The position numbers and the translations under genes were made by a program. Below the pieces are notes generated by a model, which was not told the DNA's origin, did not search any database, and was given only the letters and a program-made list of their open reading frames with translations. A stretch of DNA of 10,847 bases from a bacterium (lineage in GTDB: Bacteria > Bacteroidota > Ignavibacteria > Kapaibacteriales > UBA2268). The number at the start of each line of letters is the position of its first letter. The first letter of the stretch is position 1. The stretch is from the NCBI GenBank assembly GCA_024710535.1, contig JANJUO010000017.1:1-10847 (forward strand). The letters are read 5' to 3'. Of this stretch, positions 1 to 6,000 are shown in pieces.

Positions 1-1203
1 CAATCTGATTATAATGATGGAATTTATCTTGGGAATACTGGTGGTTTAATGAAATTTAATGGAATTGAATGGTTAAAGATTTATTATAATGAACTTGACC
101 CTATGGAGCAATATAACAAATTTAATATTAGACAAGTAAAACCAACTTTGGATGCTGTGTGGGCAAGCACAAATGAAGGTCTTATAAAATTTGCCGGCAA
201 TGAAAGAAAGCATTATAATGTTGCAAATACTCCTAATATGTATGATGATAAAATACGTGGAATTGCGACTGATAAATATGGAAATGTTTGGTTTGTAAAT
301 CAAGCACTCGGTATTTTTAAACTTGAAATATCTACAGATGAAGTTGTTTACTTTTCGGTTCCTCAATCAACACCACTTCCTTATGCAGTGGATGTTCCGA
401 TGTTTTGTGATGCTTATGATAATCTTTGGTATTCAAGTAGCGGAAAGTTTGTGAAATTCAGTGATGGTATAATTAAGATTATTGATTCAACAGAAATACC
501 AGAACTTAAAAATGATACCGTTTCTTCAATTCAAATTATGTCCGATAACTCCATTATTGTATTGATGAATCGCAATATTGGGATTTATAAAGATAACAAT
601 TCTACTGTTACATTTAACAAAATTGAAATACCTGTGGGATTAATGAATGATAACGAATATTTCTCAAAGGTAAAAATGGATATGGAAGGCAATTGCTGGA
701 TATTGTCAAGAATTTATGATAGCCAAACTAATGCGTCAAAGTATTTTTACAAATACAGTAAAAATCAAGAATGGACAAAATATGAGTTTCCTACATTTGA
801 AGGAACAAATCAAAACTTATATTCATTATCTGATTTTACAATAGATGAGAAAGGAAAAGTTTGGTTTTCGGAACCATATTATGGAGTTTTCGTCTTTGAT
901 TCTAAAACAACTTCTGTTGAAGATGAAAATTCAATAATAAAAATCAATGTATCACCTAACCCTGCTACAGATTTCATCACAATCAATTTGGAAAGTATTG
1001 GAGCTTGCTCCATTGAAAACAGCATTGGGGCAAGCCTCCTTGCTAACGAAATCAAAATCTACAACTCCTTAAGCGAAATAGTGATGTTAGAACCAATTCA
1101 TCCGATGACTTCAAGTCATCGGATGAATATCAAGAATTTGCCAGTGGGCTTATATATCATTCAAATTGGAAATAACACAGAAAAGTTTGTGGTGGTGAGG
1201 TGA
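1..1203 (+). CDS. Secreted beta-propeller protein with T9SS sorting domain (5' truncated)
   Basis: The frame is open from base 1, so the gene begins outside the window; the ATG at 49 lies inside the propeller and is not a convincing start. The visible part has recurring two-component-regulator-propeller (Reg_prop) type units: GIYLGNTGGLMKF, GIATDKYGNVWFV, DAYDNLWYSS, DMEGNCWIL and IDEKGKVWFSEPYYGVFVF. After about residue 297 (counted from the ATG at 49) comes a T9SS type-A sorting domain: PNPATDFITINL, EIKIYNSLSEIV, NLPVGLYIIQIG and EKFVVVR. Such domains direct export through the outer membrane by the type IX system and are then normally cleaved, leaving the protein at the cell surface or outside. 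The substrate or ligand of the propeller cannot be told. Oddity: two palindromic DNA segments (997-1041 and 1096-1128) are translated within the sorting domain as SIGACSIE...GASLLAN and PIHPMTSSHRMN. The family call is firm; the role is unknown. Confidence 0.85.
   Translation, partial: QSDYNDGIYLGNTGGLMKFNGIEWLKIYYNELDPMEQYNKFNIRQVKPTLDAVWASTNEGLIKFAGNERKHYNVANTPNMYDDKIRGIATDKYGNVWFVNQALGIFKLEISTDEVVYFSVPQSTPLPYAVDVPMFCDAYDNLWYSSSGKFVKFSDGIIKIIDSTEIPELKNDTVSSIQIMSDNSIIVLMNRNIGIYKDNNSTVTFNKIEIPVGLMNDNEYFSKVKMDMEGNCWILSRIYDSQTNASKYFYKYSKNQEWTKYEFPTFEGTNQNLYSLSDFTIDEKGKVWFSEPYYGVFVFDSKTTSVEDENSIIKINVSPNPATDFITINLESIGACSIENSIGASLLANEIKIYNSLSEIVMLEPIHPMTSSHRMNIKNLPVGLYIIQIGNNTEKFVVVR
997..1041. 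repeat. Double palindrome in sorting-domain coding region, copy 1
   Basis: The first half, attggagc-tt-gctccatt (997-1014), is an inverted repeat with one mismatched pair (998/1013) and core TGGAGC/GCTCCA. The second half, attggggc-aa-gcctcctt (1024-1041), is a decayed inverted repeat with the complementary centre GCAAGC. The segment is read in frame as IGACSIE..IGASLL. Copies 2 and 3 at 3413 and 4783 sit at the equivalent place of other sorting domains. Confidence 0.8.
1096..1128. repeat. Perfect 33-bp palindrome (16-bp arms around a single C)
   Basis: The left arm attcatccgatgactt (1096-1111) and right arm aagtcatcggatgaat (1113-1128) are exact reverse complements around C1112. The palindrome is translated in frame as IHPMTSSHRMN just before the NLPVGLYIIQI strand of the sorting domain. 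In RNA it would form a strong hairpin about 75 nt before the stop codon. A second, decayed copy lies at 1576-1608. Confidence 0.9.
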
Positions 1204-1287
1204 GGAAATTGTTGAATTGGGATATAGCAAAACTTCTTGATTAATTACGTAAACTATTTTATTTTAAAATTTTATCGGAAATATTAT

Positions 1288-1494
1288 ATGAAAAATGTCA
1301 AAAATTGTTCGAAATGTAATTCTCCTGAGATGGCGAAAGTTGACCACAGAACAGGGCAGCAACTTGACCCAATACCTATAGGTACATTTTCTGTTGCACA
1401 AGTAAGTCGTTATGTTTGTTGCGAATGTGGGTATATAGAGGACTGGATAGAAAACATAGATGACCTAAAGAAAATCAGGAATAAATACTTATAG
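1288..1494 (+). CDS. Small zinc-ribbon-like protein
   Basis: This 68-residue protein of unknown function has two cysteine knuckles, C7-x2-C10 (CSKC) and C44-x2-C47 (CCECG), separated by about 33 residues. This is the usual spacing logic of a zinc ribbon that binds one Zn ion. The middle part (HRTGQQLDPIPIGTF) and the short C-terminal helix (IENIDDLKKIRNKYL) are not recognised. There is no signal peptide, so it should be cytoplasmic. I chose ATG 1288 because the knuckle begins six residues later; a longer reading from TTG 1237 adds 17 Tyr/Ile-rich residues with no ribosome-binding site seen. It lies between a complete sorting domain and an orphan sorting-domain fragment, an odd place for a cytoplasmic protein. 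The zinc-ribbon call rests only on the cysteines. Confidence 0.6.
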   Translation: MKNVKNCSKCNSPEMAKVDHRTGQQLDPIPIGTFSVAQVSRYVCCECGYIEDWIENIDDLKKIRNKYL

Positions 1495-1575
1495 AACTTA
1501 GTATATCATTGGAAATTGTTCATAAAAGTTTTTGGTGGAGAGATGAGAAATACTTATTGTGCGATTGTAGAATCA

Positions 1576-1608
1576 ATTCATCCAATGACTTCAAGTAATC
1601 GGATGAAT
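1576..1608. repeat. Decayed copy of the 33-bp palindrome
   Basis: Same sequence and length as 1096-1128 apart from two changes (G1584 to A in the left arm and C1597 to A in the right), which break two pairs of the stem. It is read in the same phase, as IHPMTSSNRMN, at the same place in the sorting domain. Confidence 0.85.
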
Positions 1609-1655
1609 ATTGAGCACCTTTCTCCAGGTGTATATTTTGTGAAGATAGTTGGAAG

Positions 1656-1675
1656 CAATGGAGCTTGCTCCATTG
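1656..1675. repeat. GGAGCTTGCTCC palindrome, displaced copy
   Basis: Perfect inverted repeat caatggagc-tt-gctccattg with 9-bp arms. It is read in the same phase as the other copies (G-A-C-S) but lies between the VKIVG strand and the final EKFVK of the sorting domain. The other three copies lie after DFITINF. The partner palindrome with centre GCAAGC is absent here. Confidence 0.85.
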
Positions 1676-1726
1676 TTGAGAAGTTTGTAAAAACAAATTA
1701 ATAATAGTTAAATAAATGAGTAAACA

Positions 1727-3628
1727 ATGAAAAAAGTAGTATTTATTTTAGTTTTCATTTCCACATTTATTGTGAAATGTCAGAATATTTGGGAGTTATC
1801 TTATGTTTTTACTGATAAATCATTATTTCTAGAAAAGTTAGAAGTTATAGATTCTAATTATTTAAATTTATTATTTACTTCAGTTTCTGGTTGGAGTTCA
1901 GATAATGGTCATTTGTATAATTCTCAAGACTTTGGAAAAAGTTGGAAATTAATTCATTTAGCAAAGCCAAACACATATATTTGGGATATGAGTTGTACCG
2001 ATACAAATACGTTTTATTTTGGACTCAGGAAAAGTATATATAAATCATTAAATAATGGCAAAGACGTAGAGATAATAACGATTGACTCTAATGTGATGTA
2101 TGATGTTACTCAAATAGAGATGTTAAATAAAGATATAGGCGTAGCAGTGGATTTATCATTTTCGGTAACGAAAGATGGATGGAAAACTTATAAATATGAG
2201 AATTATTGGAAGAAGAATGATAGTATAAGTTATTCATTTTACCATCCACGTTTCAAGAATGATAGCATAGTAACTTGTATAGTAGGCAATTCCCGAGGAA
2301 GAAAGGGAAGTTACTTTTGTGAATTCAACATTAATTCATTTGAATATAAATTAAATTGGATGGGTACAAAAATGGGTAATTATGACAAATTCTACGTTAA
2401 TGATAAAACAATATTTACTTGCGGAGAAAGTGACGGAATAAGTGGCGGATCAGGTAATGATGGTATCGCTAAAAGCTCTGATGGTGGTAAGACTTGGAGA
2501 AGAGTGTTGGATTTTCGCTCCGATAGAAGCAAATTTAATAAGCAATATTTCCCACCTTTTGGATTACAAAGTATTGCTTTTAAAGACAGTTTAACAGGTA
2601 TTGCCGTTGGTCAGTTTGGCAAAATAGTATATACTTACGATGGTGGCGAGTCTTGGATTTATGAAAATAAACTCCCTGATTCATTAGGACAGCCCGCAAC
2701 CATGAAAGTTAGGTATACTGGTAGCGTTCCAATAATTGCTACATATAGTGGACATATCTATCGAATGATAGAAGACAACTTAGCACCAAAGCCAGAAGAT
2801 ACATTGACAATTAGCGGGAGAGTGTGGGAAGGAAATGAAGGGCAACCCGGAATACCAATAGAACTTGGTTTTAGAATAACAATGACAGACTCGAACGGAT
2901 ATTATAAGTTTACTCGAGTAGTAAAAGGTAAACATACTGTAAAAGCAAAAAATAAATATCATGATGGAGATTTAGTAGAATACTATTACAAACCTTTTGA
3001 TTATACTCCAGTCCAATATGACTTGGACTTAACAAGTGATACAAGTGGTGTAGATTTCAATGCAATAGATTTACGTACTTTTTATTCTGTCAGCGGTGAA
3101 ATTGTAACAAGTGGAGGTGTAGGATTGAAAGATATACCTCTTACTATTGGTGATAGCACAACAATAAGCACAGAAGACGGTAAATTTTTATTCCCAAAAA
3201 TAGAACAAAAACGTACTTATGAACTTATACCCTATAGCAAAGAATACAAATTTACTCCCTGGGCTTACAGTATTAACATTGATAAAGATTTGGATACATT
3301 CAGGTTTGTGGCTACGCCGAATAGTGATGTTCATGTAGAAGAAACTACAAAAGAAACATTGATAATATCACCGATGCCGGCAGATGATTATATCACAATA
3401 AATTTTGGAAGCATTGGAGCTTGCTCCAATGAAATTAACATTTGGGCAAGCCCAAATGCTTCAATAAATATCTATGACATTATGGGAATTTTGCAATACT
3501 CTTCACCTATCAACCTCACCCCTGCACTCACCGAAGGCGAGGGAGTAAGAATTGACATTTCAAATCTCTCTTCCGGTATCTATTTCATCAGGATTGGTGA
3601 AAGAATTGAGAAATTTGTGAAGATTTGA
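1727..3628 (+). CDS. Secreted BNR/Ycf48-like propeller with two CnaB-like domains and T9SS sorting domain
   Basis: This 633-residue exported protein starts with a signal peptide (MKKVVFILVFISTFIVKCQ). The lysine before Cys18 argues against a lipobox. Residues about 30-350 contain BNR/Ycf48-like repeats: SQDFGKSWK, SSDGGKTW near 250-257 and YDGGESW near 304-310. Two CnaB or carboxypeptidase-regulatory-like beta domains follow, at about 359-445 (TISGRVWEGNEGQPGIPIEL, DSNGYYKF) and about 452-540 (SVSGEIVTSGGVGLKDIPL, EDGKFLF). The sorting domain spans about 548-633 (ISPMPADDYITINF ... RIDISNLSSGIYFIRIG, EKFVKI). PMPADD replaces the usual PNPAxD. Palindromic DNA is translated at two sites, as SIGACSNEINIWASPNAS and INLTPALTEGEGV. 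It is probably a cell-surface or released protein; no enzyme motif is visible. The gene starts 25 nt after the orphan sorting-domain fragment, and the ATG is supported by the signal peptide. Confidence 0.88.
   Translation: MKKVVFILVFISTFIVKCQNIWELSYVFTDKSLFLEKLEVIDSNYLNLLFTSVSGWSSDNGHLYNSQDFGKSWKLIHLAKPNTYIWDMSCTDTNTFYFGLRKSIYKSLNNGKDVEIITIDSNVMYDVTQIEMLNKDIGVAVDLSFSVTKDGWKTYKYENYWKKNDSISYSFYHPRFKNDSIVTCIVGNSRGRKGSYFCEFNINSFEYKLNWMGTKMGNYDKFYVNDKTIFTCGESDGISGGSGNDGIAKSSDGGKTWRRVLDFRSDRSKFNKQYFPPFGLQSIAFKDSLTGIAVGQFGKIVYTYDGGESWIYENKLPDSLGQPATMKVRYTGSVPIIATYSGHIYRMIEDNLAPKPEDTLTISGRVWEGNEGQPGIPIELGFRITMTDSNGYYKFTRVVKGKHTVKAKNKYHDGDLVEYYYKPFDYTPVQYDLDLTSDTSGVDFNAIDLRTFYSVSGEIVTSGGVGLKDIPLTIGDSTTISTEDGKFLFPKIEQKRTYELIPYSKEYKFTPWAYSINIDKDLDTFRFVATPNSDVHVEETTKETLIISPMPADDYITINFGSIGACSNEINIWASPNASINIYDIMGILQYSSPINLTPALTEGEGVRIDISNLSSGIYFIRIGERIEKFVKI
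3413..3457. repeat. Double palindrome in sorting-domain coding region, copy 2 (both halves perfect)
   Basis: The first half, attggagc-tt-gctccaat (3413-3430), and second half, atttgggc-aa-gcccaaat (3440-3457), are each perfect 18-bp palindromes with 8-bp arms. The centres GCTTGC and GCAAGC are reverse complements of each other. In RNA the first half would form a G(CUUG)C hairpin, a known stable tetraloop type. It is read as IGACSNEINIWASPNA. Confidence 0.9.
3515..3549. repeat. Possible third palindrome type in the sorting-domain loop
   Basis: This C/G-rich patch inside an A/T-rich gene is read as LTPALTEGEGV just before RIDISNL, the same loop that holds the 33-bp palindrome in other copies. 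Only a short hairpin is clear: ctcacc (3527-3532), loop gaa, ggcgag (3536-3541), with one G-U pair. Peptides of the LTPALSxGEG kind often come from translated intergenic palindromes in other bacteria. Assignment as a decayed insert is an inference. Confidence 0.5.
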
Positions 3629-3669
3629 TTTTAAGTATTAGATAAATTATTTTTTTTGAAGGAATATTT

Positions 3670-5007
3670 ATGAAATTATTATACTTTATACTTTTTATTT
3701 TTGCTTTTGCAAGTACAAATAGTCAATGGAAGAAAGTATATCAACATGAAAAGTCTGTTCAACAATGGGATTTTGATTGTGCTGATAGCTTGAATTGTAT
3801 ATCATTGGCAAGTCCTGGAGCCACTGGTTCAATGTATATAAAAACTACTGATGGAGGTTATAATTGGTTTGTACCATTCGCAGATTCAACAATAATGATT
3901 TATAACGAACAGGGACAATGGATAGATACAAAATCCCCAAAATTTAAAGCTGCACGATGTATTGATTTTGTTACACAATATCTTGTTGTTGTAGGTCATA
4001 AAGAAGGTCAAATAACTATTTCGAGAGATGGTGGAGTGTCATGGGATGCAATAAATTTAAATACACAAGATTTTAAAATCATTAAATTCACTGACTCCTT
4101 GTCTGGCATAGCACTAACAAACAATTTCATTTTTTTGACAACTGATGGTGGGATTTCTTGGGCGAATATTACAGTTAATCTTAATTATTCAGGTGCTATA
4201 TTATTCCAATCTGCATTTATGAAAGATGATTTTATCTATGCTGGTGGTTTCTTTTCAATAGATAAAGGTATTACATGGACAAAAAGTAATCCTGTTAACA
4301 ATATCCATGGTATTTATGGTATTCATTTCAATGATAGTTATGAGGGATGGGCTTCAGGAAGACGTCAGCTTGTTCCCAACCAATCTCAATATGCAGATGT
4401 TATTCTTCATACTACGAATTCAGGTTTAGATTGGGAGACTCAATTAGATACAATATTATATCCTCAATCAGGTTTAACAGGTGGAATATACTTTGCAAAT
4501 CATTATGAAGGATTAGCTTATGGTGAGGGAAAAATCTGGCGTACTACTGATGGTGGTAAGAATTGGATTAATTTTGCTTTCCCATGGACTGAAATGGATG
4601 CTTTTACAAAATTAGTATTTCCTAAAGGACATACTAATAAAATAATAGCGAATGAATATTTAAAGGGAAGAATATGGATGTATGAAAACCCAACTTCTGT
4701 AAATAACTATGAAACAAATCACAGTAATTATATCATTTATCCCAATCCCACATCGGATTTCATCACAATCAATTTTGGAAGCATTGGAGCTTGCTCCAAT
4801 GAAAATAACAATGGTGCAAGTCCCATTGCTTCCATAGAAATTTTTGATGTGATGGGGATGAAAGTTATTTCAGATGTCAGACATATTGAAGATGTCGGAC
4901 ATCTAAATAGAATTGATGTTTCTCATCTCTCTGCCGGTTTATATTTTGTGAAGGTAGGAAATTGTATAGAGAAATTTATTAAGATTCGAGGAAAAAATGA
5001 AAATTAA
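3670..5007 (+). CDS. Secreted BNR/Ycf48-like propeller protein with T9SS sorting domain
   Basis: This 445-residue exported protein has a signal peptide (MKLLYFILFIFAFASTNSQ, cut near residue 19). Six BNR/Asp-box-like turns follow: TTDGGYNW (59-66), SRDGGVSW (118-125), TTDGGISW (157-164), SIDKGITW (196-203), TTNSGLDW (248-255) and TTDGGKNW (292-299). They indicate a Ycf48-like beta-propeller of about 330 residues. The T9SS sorting domain covers about 354-440 (YPNPTSDFITINF, IEIFDVMGMKV, IDVSHLSAGLYFVKVG, IEKFIKI), followed by a short GKNEN tail. Palindromic DNA is translated as SIGACSNENNNGASPIAS and DVRHIEDVGHL. GAAGGA at 3658-3663 is a good ribosome-binding site six bases before the ATG. The 3' end overlaps the next gene by 11 bases. 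Despite the sialidase-type Asp boxes there is no sign of sialidase catalytic residues, so a binding or structural surface role is more likely. Confidence 0.88.
   Translation: MKLLYFILFIFAFASTNSQWKKVYQHEKSVQQWDFDCADSLNCISLASPGATGSMYIKTTDGGYNWFVPFADSTIMIYNEQGQWIDTKSPKFKAARCIDFVTQYLVVVGHKEGQITISRDGGVSWDAINLNTQDFKIIKFTDSLSGIALTNNFIFLTTDGGISWANITVNLNYSGAILFQSAFMKDDFIYAGGFFSIDKGITWTKSNPVNNIHGIYGIHFNDSYEGWASGRRQLVPNQSQYADVILHTTNSGLDWETQLDTILYPQSGLTGGIYFANHYEGLAYGEGKIWRTTDGGKNWINFAFPWTEMDAFTKLVFPKGHTNKIIANEYLKGRIWMYENPTSVNNYETNHSNYIIYPNPTSDFITINFGSIGACSNENNNGASPIASIEIFDVMGMKVISDVRHIEDVGHLNRIDVSHLSAGLYFVKVGNCIEKFIKIRGKNEN
4783..4827. repeat. Double palindrome in sorting-domain coding region, copy 3
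   Basis: The first half, attggagc-tt-gctccaat (4783-4800), is a perfect palindrome. The second half, aatggtgc-aa-gtcccatt (4810-4827), is imperfect. It is read as IGACSNENNNGASPIA, in the same place and phase as copies 1 and 2. Confidence 0.88.
4872..4904. repeat. Palindrome in sorting-domain loop, GATGTCGGACATC type
   Basis: Arms agatgtcagacat (4872-4884) and atgtcggacatct (4892-4904) pair with one mismatch around the loop attgaag. It is read as DVRHIEDVGHL before RIDVSHL, the loop where 1096-1128 and 1576-1608 sit in other sorting domains. Its centre (TTGAAG) resembles their centre (CTTCAAG), but the arm sequence differs. Confidence 0.8.
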
Positions 5008-5860
5008 TATAAGTTTTACTTTATTAATGGCTTTAATGTCATTATACACATTATCAATATTTGGTTTTGCAAATTCAATAGATAAATTGAATCCACCGTT
5101 ACCGGGACAAAAGTTAGATATAAGTGCCGAATTGAAATATATATATTTATCAGACCAAAAAGATAGAGAGTTTCTGATTGATAGTTCTAAAAAATATAGC
5201 AGTTTGATGGATGTAAATGATTCTATTAGATTAACAAGAGTGACAGAAATTGATAAAGGGGGCTTGCTACAATCTCAAACTGACAAATACTTCGCAGCTT
5301 TTATTTATCATCATAAGGGTGGTAGTAAAATGACTGATGATTCAGTATATTCTCAAAGGGCAATTAGCTTGTGCAACGAGATATTGATTTCGGCACAAGA
5401 TGAATTTTTAAAGGACACAATTTCACTCAAAGAATTAAATCAGAATAGTTTACTAAAATCTTTTCAGGAATTAGTTTTTAAGACTTTAAAAATTGATACA
5501 GTTATAAGTAATCAATCTTATGATACATTATTAATAGTTAACTATAAATTGTCCCAGGAGGTAGAATCATTAAAAAGATTAGCCGAATCGGAATTCAAAT
5601 CAAAATATCAAAATGAAAATCCTACGAAATCAATTAATTTGAATGAATTAGATAATCCTGAGTCGCTAAGTAAAATAAGAGAACATCTAAGGAAAAATAT
5701 AATAGAAAGTCTTGAAAAAAAATCACCCTTAGTTTATAAATTATTATCTGAAGAACAAATTAATGAATTGGTTGAGGAAAGTTTACAAAATTTGATAAAC
5801 ATCAAAAAAGGTGTCATTGAAGAAATGAAAAATAATCCAGAAAAATATAAGGTAAAATGA
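4997..5860 (+). CDS. Exported helical protein of unknown function
   Basis: This 287-residue protein begins with a signal peptide or anchor (ISFTLLMALMSLYTLSIFGFA, about 4-25), so the bulk is periplasmic or outside. The N-terminal half (about 45-130: LSDQKDREFL, DVNDSIRL, FIYHHKG, RAISLCNEIL) faintly recalls DUF6624 proteins, which have a conserved DQxxR stretch and a later His near the middle. I would not rely on that match. The C-terminal half (about 185-287) is charged and probably alpha-helical or coiled coil. There is no sorting domain. The ATG overlaps the end of the upstream propeller gene by 11 bases, and GAGG at 4988-4991 lies just upstream, so the two are probably translated together. 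It might be a periplasmic helper of that propeller, but nothing else shows this. Confidence 0.75.
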   Translation: MKINISFTLLMALMSLYTLSIFGFANSIDKLNPPLPGQKLDISAELKYIYLSDQKDREFLIDSSKKYSSLMDVNDSIRLTRVTEIDKGGLLQSQTDKYFAAFIYHHKGGSKMTDDSVYSQRAISLCNEILISAQDEFLKDTISLKELNQNSLLKSFQELVFKTLKIDTVISNQSYDTLLIVNYKLSQEVESLKRLAESEFKSKYQNENPTKSINLNELDNPESLSKIREHLRKNIIESLEKKSPLVYKLLSEEQINELVEESLQNLINIKKGVIEEMKNNPEKYKVK

Positions 5861-5861
5861 A

Positions 5862-5927
5862 TTGAAATATATTATTTGTAGTTTCATAATATCTTTTTTG
5901 TTCACATGTTCCAATACAAATGTTTAA
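5862..5927 (+). other. Possible truncated lipoprotein leader (21 codons)
   Basis: Right after the preceding TGA a frame opens with TTG 5862 and reads KYIICSFIISFLFTCSNTNV, then TAA at 5925. This is a textbook lipoprotein signal: a basic start, a hydrophobic stretch, then the lipobox LFTC with Ser at +2. It ends five residues after the cysteine. It may be the remnant of a lipoprotein gene that lost its body, or a mini-lipoprotein. The TTG start is unproven. Confidence 0.35.
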
Positions 5928-5962
5928 ATAACTAAAGTTAAAAATGATGATACTCAATTTAA

Positions 5963-5993
5963 TTGCATATTAACGCACAAATTGGTATCTTTG
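5963..5993 (+). promoter_or_regulatory. Bacteroidota-type promoter of the sigma-factor operon
   Basis: TTG at 5963-5965, a 20-base spacer, and TATCTTTG at 5986-5993 match the Bacteroidota primary-sigma promoter (-33 TTG, -7 TAnnTTTG) at every defined base. The expected start of transcription is near 6000. Confidence 0.65.
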
Positions 5994-6000
5994 ATATTTT

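Larger units (their letters stand above)
1516..1701 (+). pseudogene. Orphan T9SS sorting-domain fragment
   Basis: This frame encodes only the second half of a T9SS sorting domain: IKVFGGEM, then the IHPMTSSNRMN insert, IEHLSPGVYFVKIVG and EKFVKTN. There is no passenger protein and no signal peptide, so it cannot work as a secreted product. It lies in frame behind the TAG stop of the zinc-ribbon gene, with no further stop between them. TTG 1516 or ATG 1543 (preceded by GGTGGAGAG) could start translation of a short peptide. It is probably the remnant of a deleted or recombined propeller gene, or a free-standing domain cassette. It carries both palindrome kinds seen in the neighbouring sorting domains, and the GGAGCTTGCTCC palindrome sits here at a different site, near the C-terminus. 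Confidence 0.65.

Noticed and set aside
73..366. 97-codon frame on the - strand
   Set aside because: It lies opposite the propeller gene, which has clear repeats; the - strand product has no recognisable features and is a shadow frame.
2780..2962. 60-codon frame on the - strand
   Set aside because: Opposite the first CnaB-like domain of the 633-residue protein; the sequence is Tyr/Phe/Cys-rich, as expected from antisense of coding DNA.
999..4827. CRISPR-like array from the repeated GGAGCTTGCTCC units
   Set aside because: The copies are hundreds to thousands of bases apart, inside coding frames, without regular spacers or cas genes.
3670..5007. Sialidase from the Asp-box (BNR) motifs
   Set aside because: Asp boxes also occur in Ycf48-like propellers; no sialidase arginine triad or catalytic Tyr/Glu context can be recognised.
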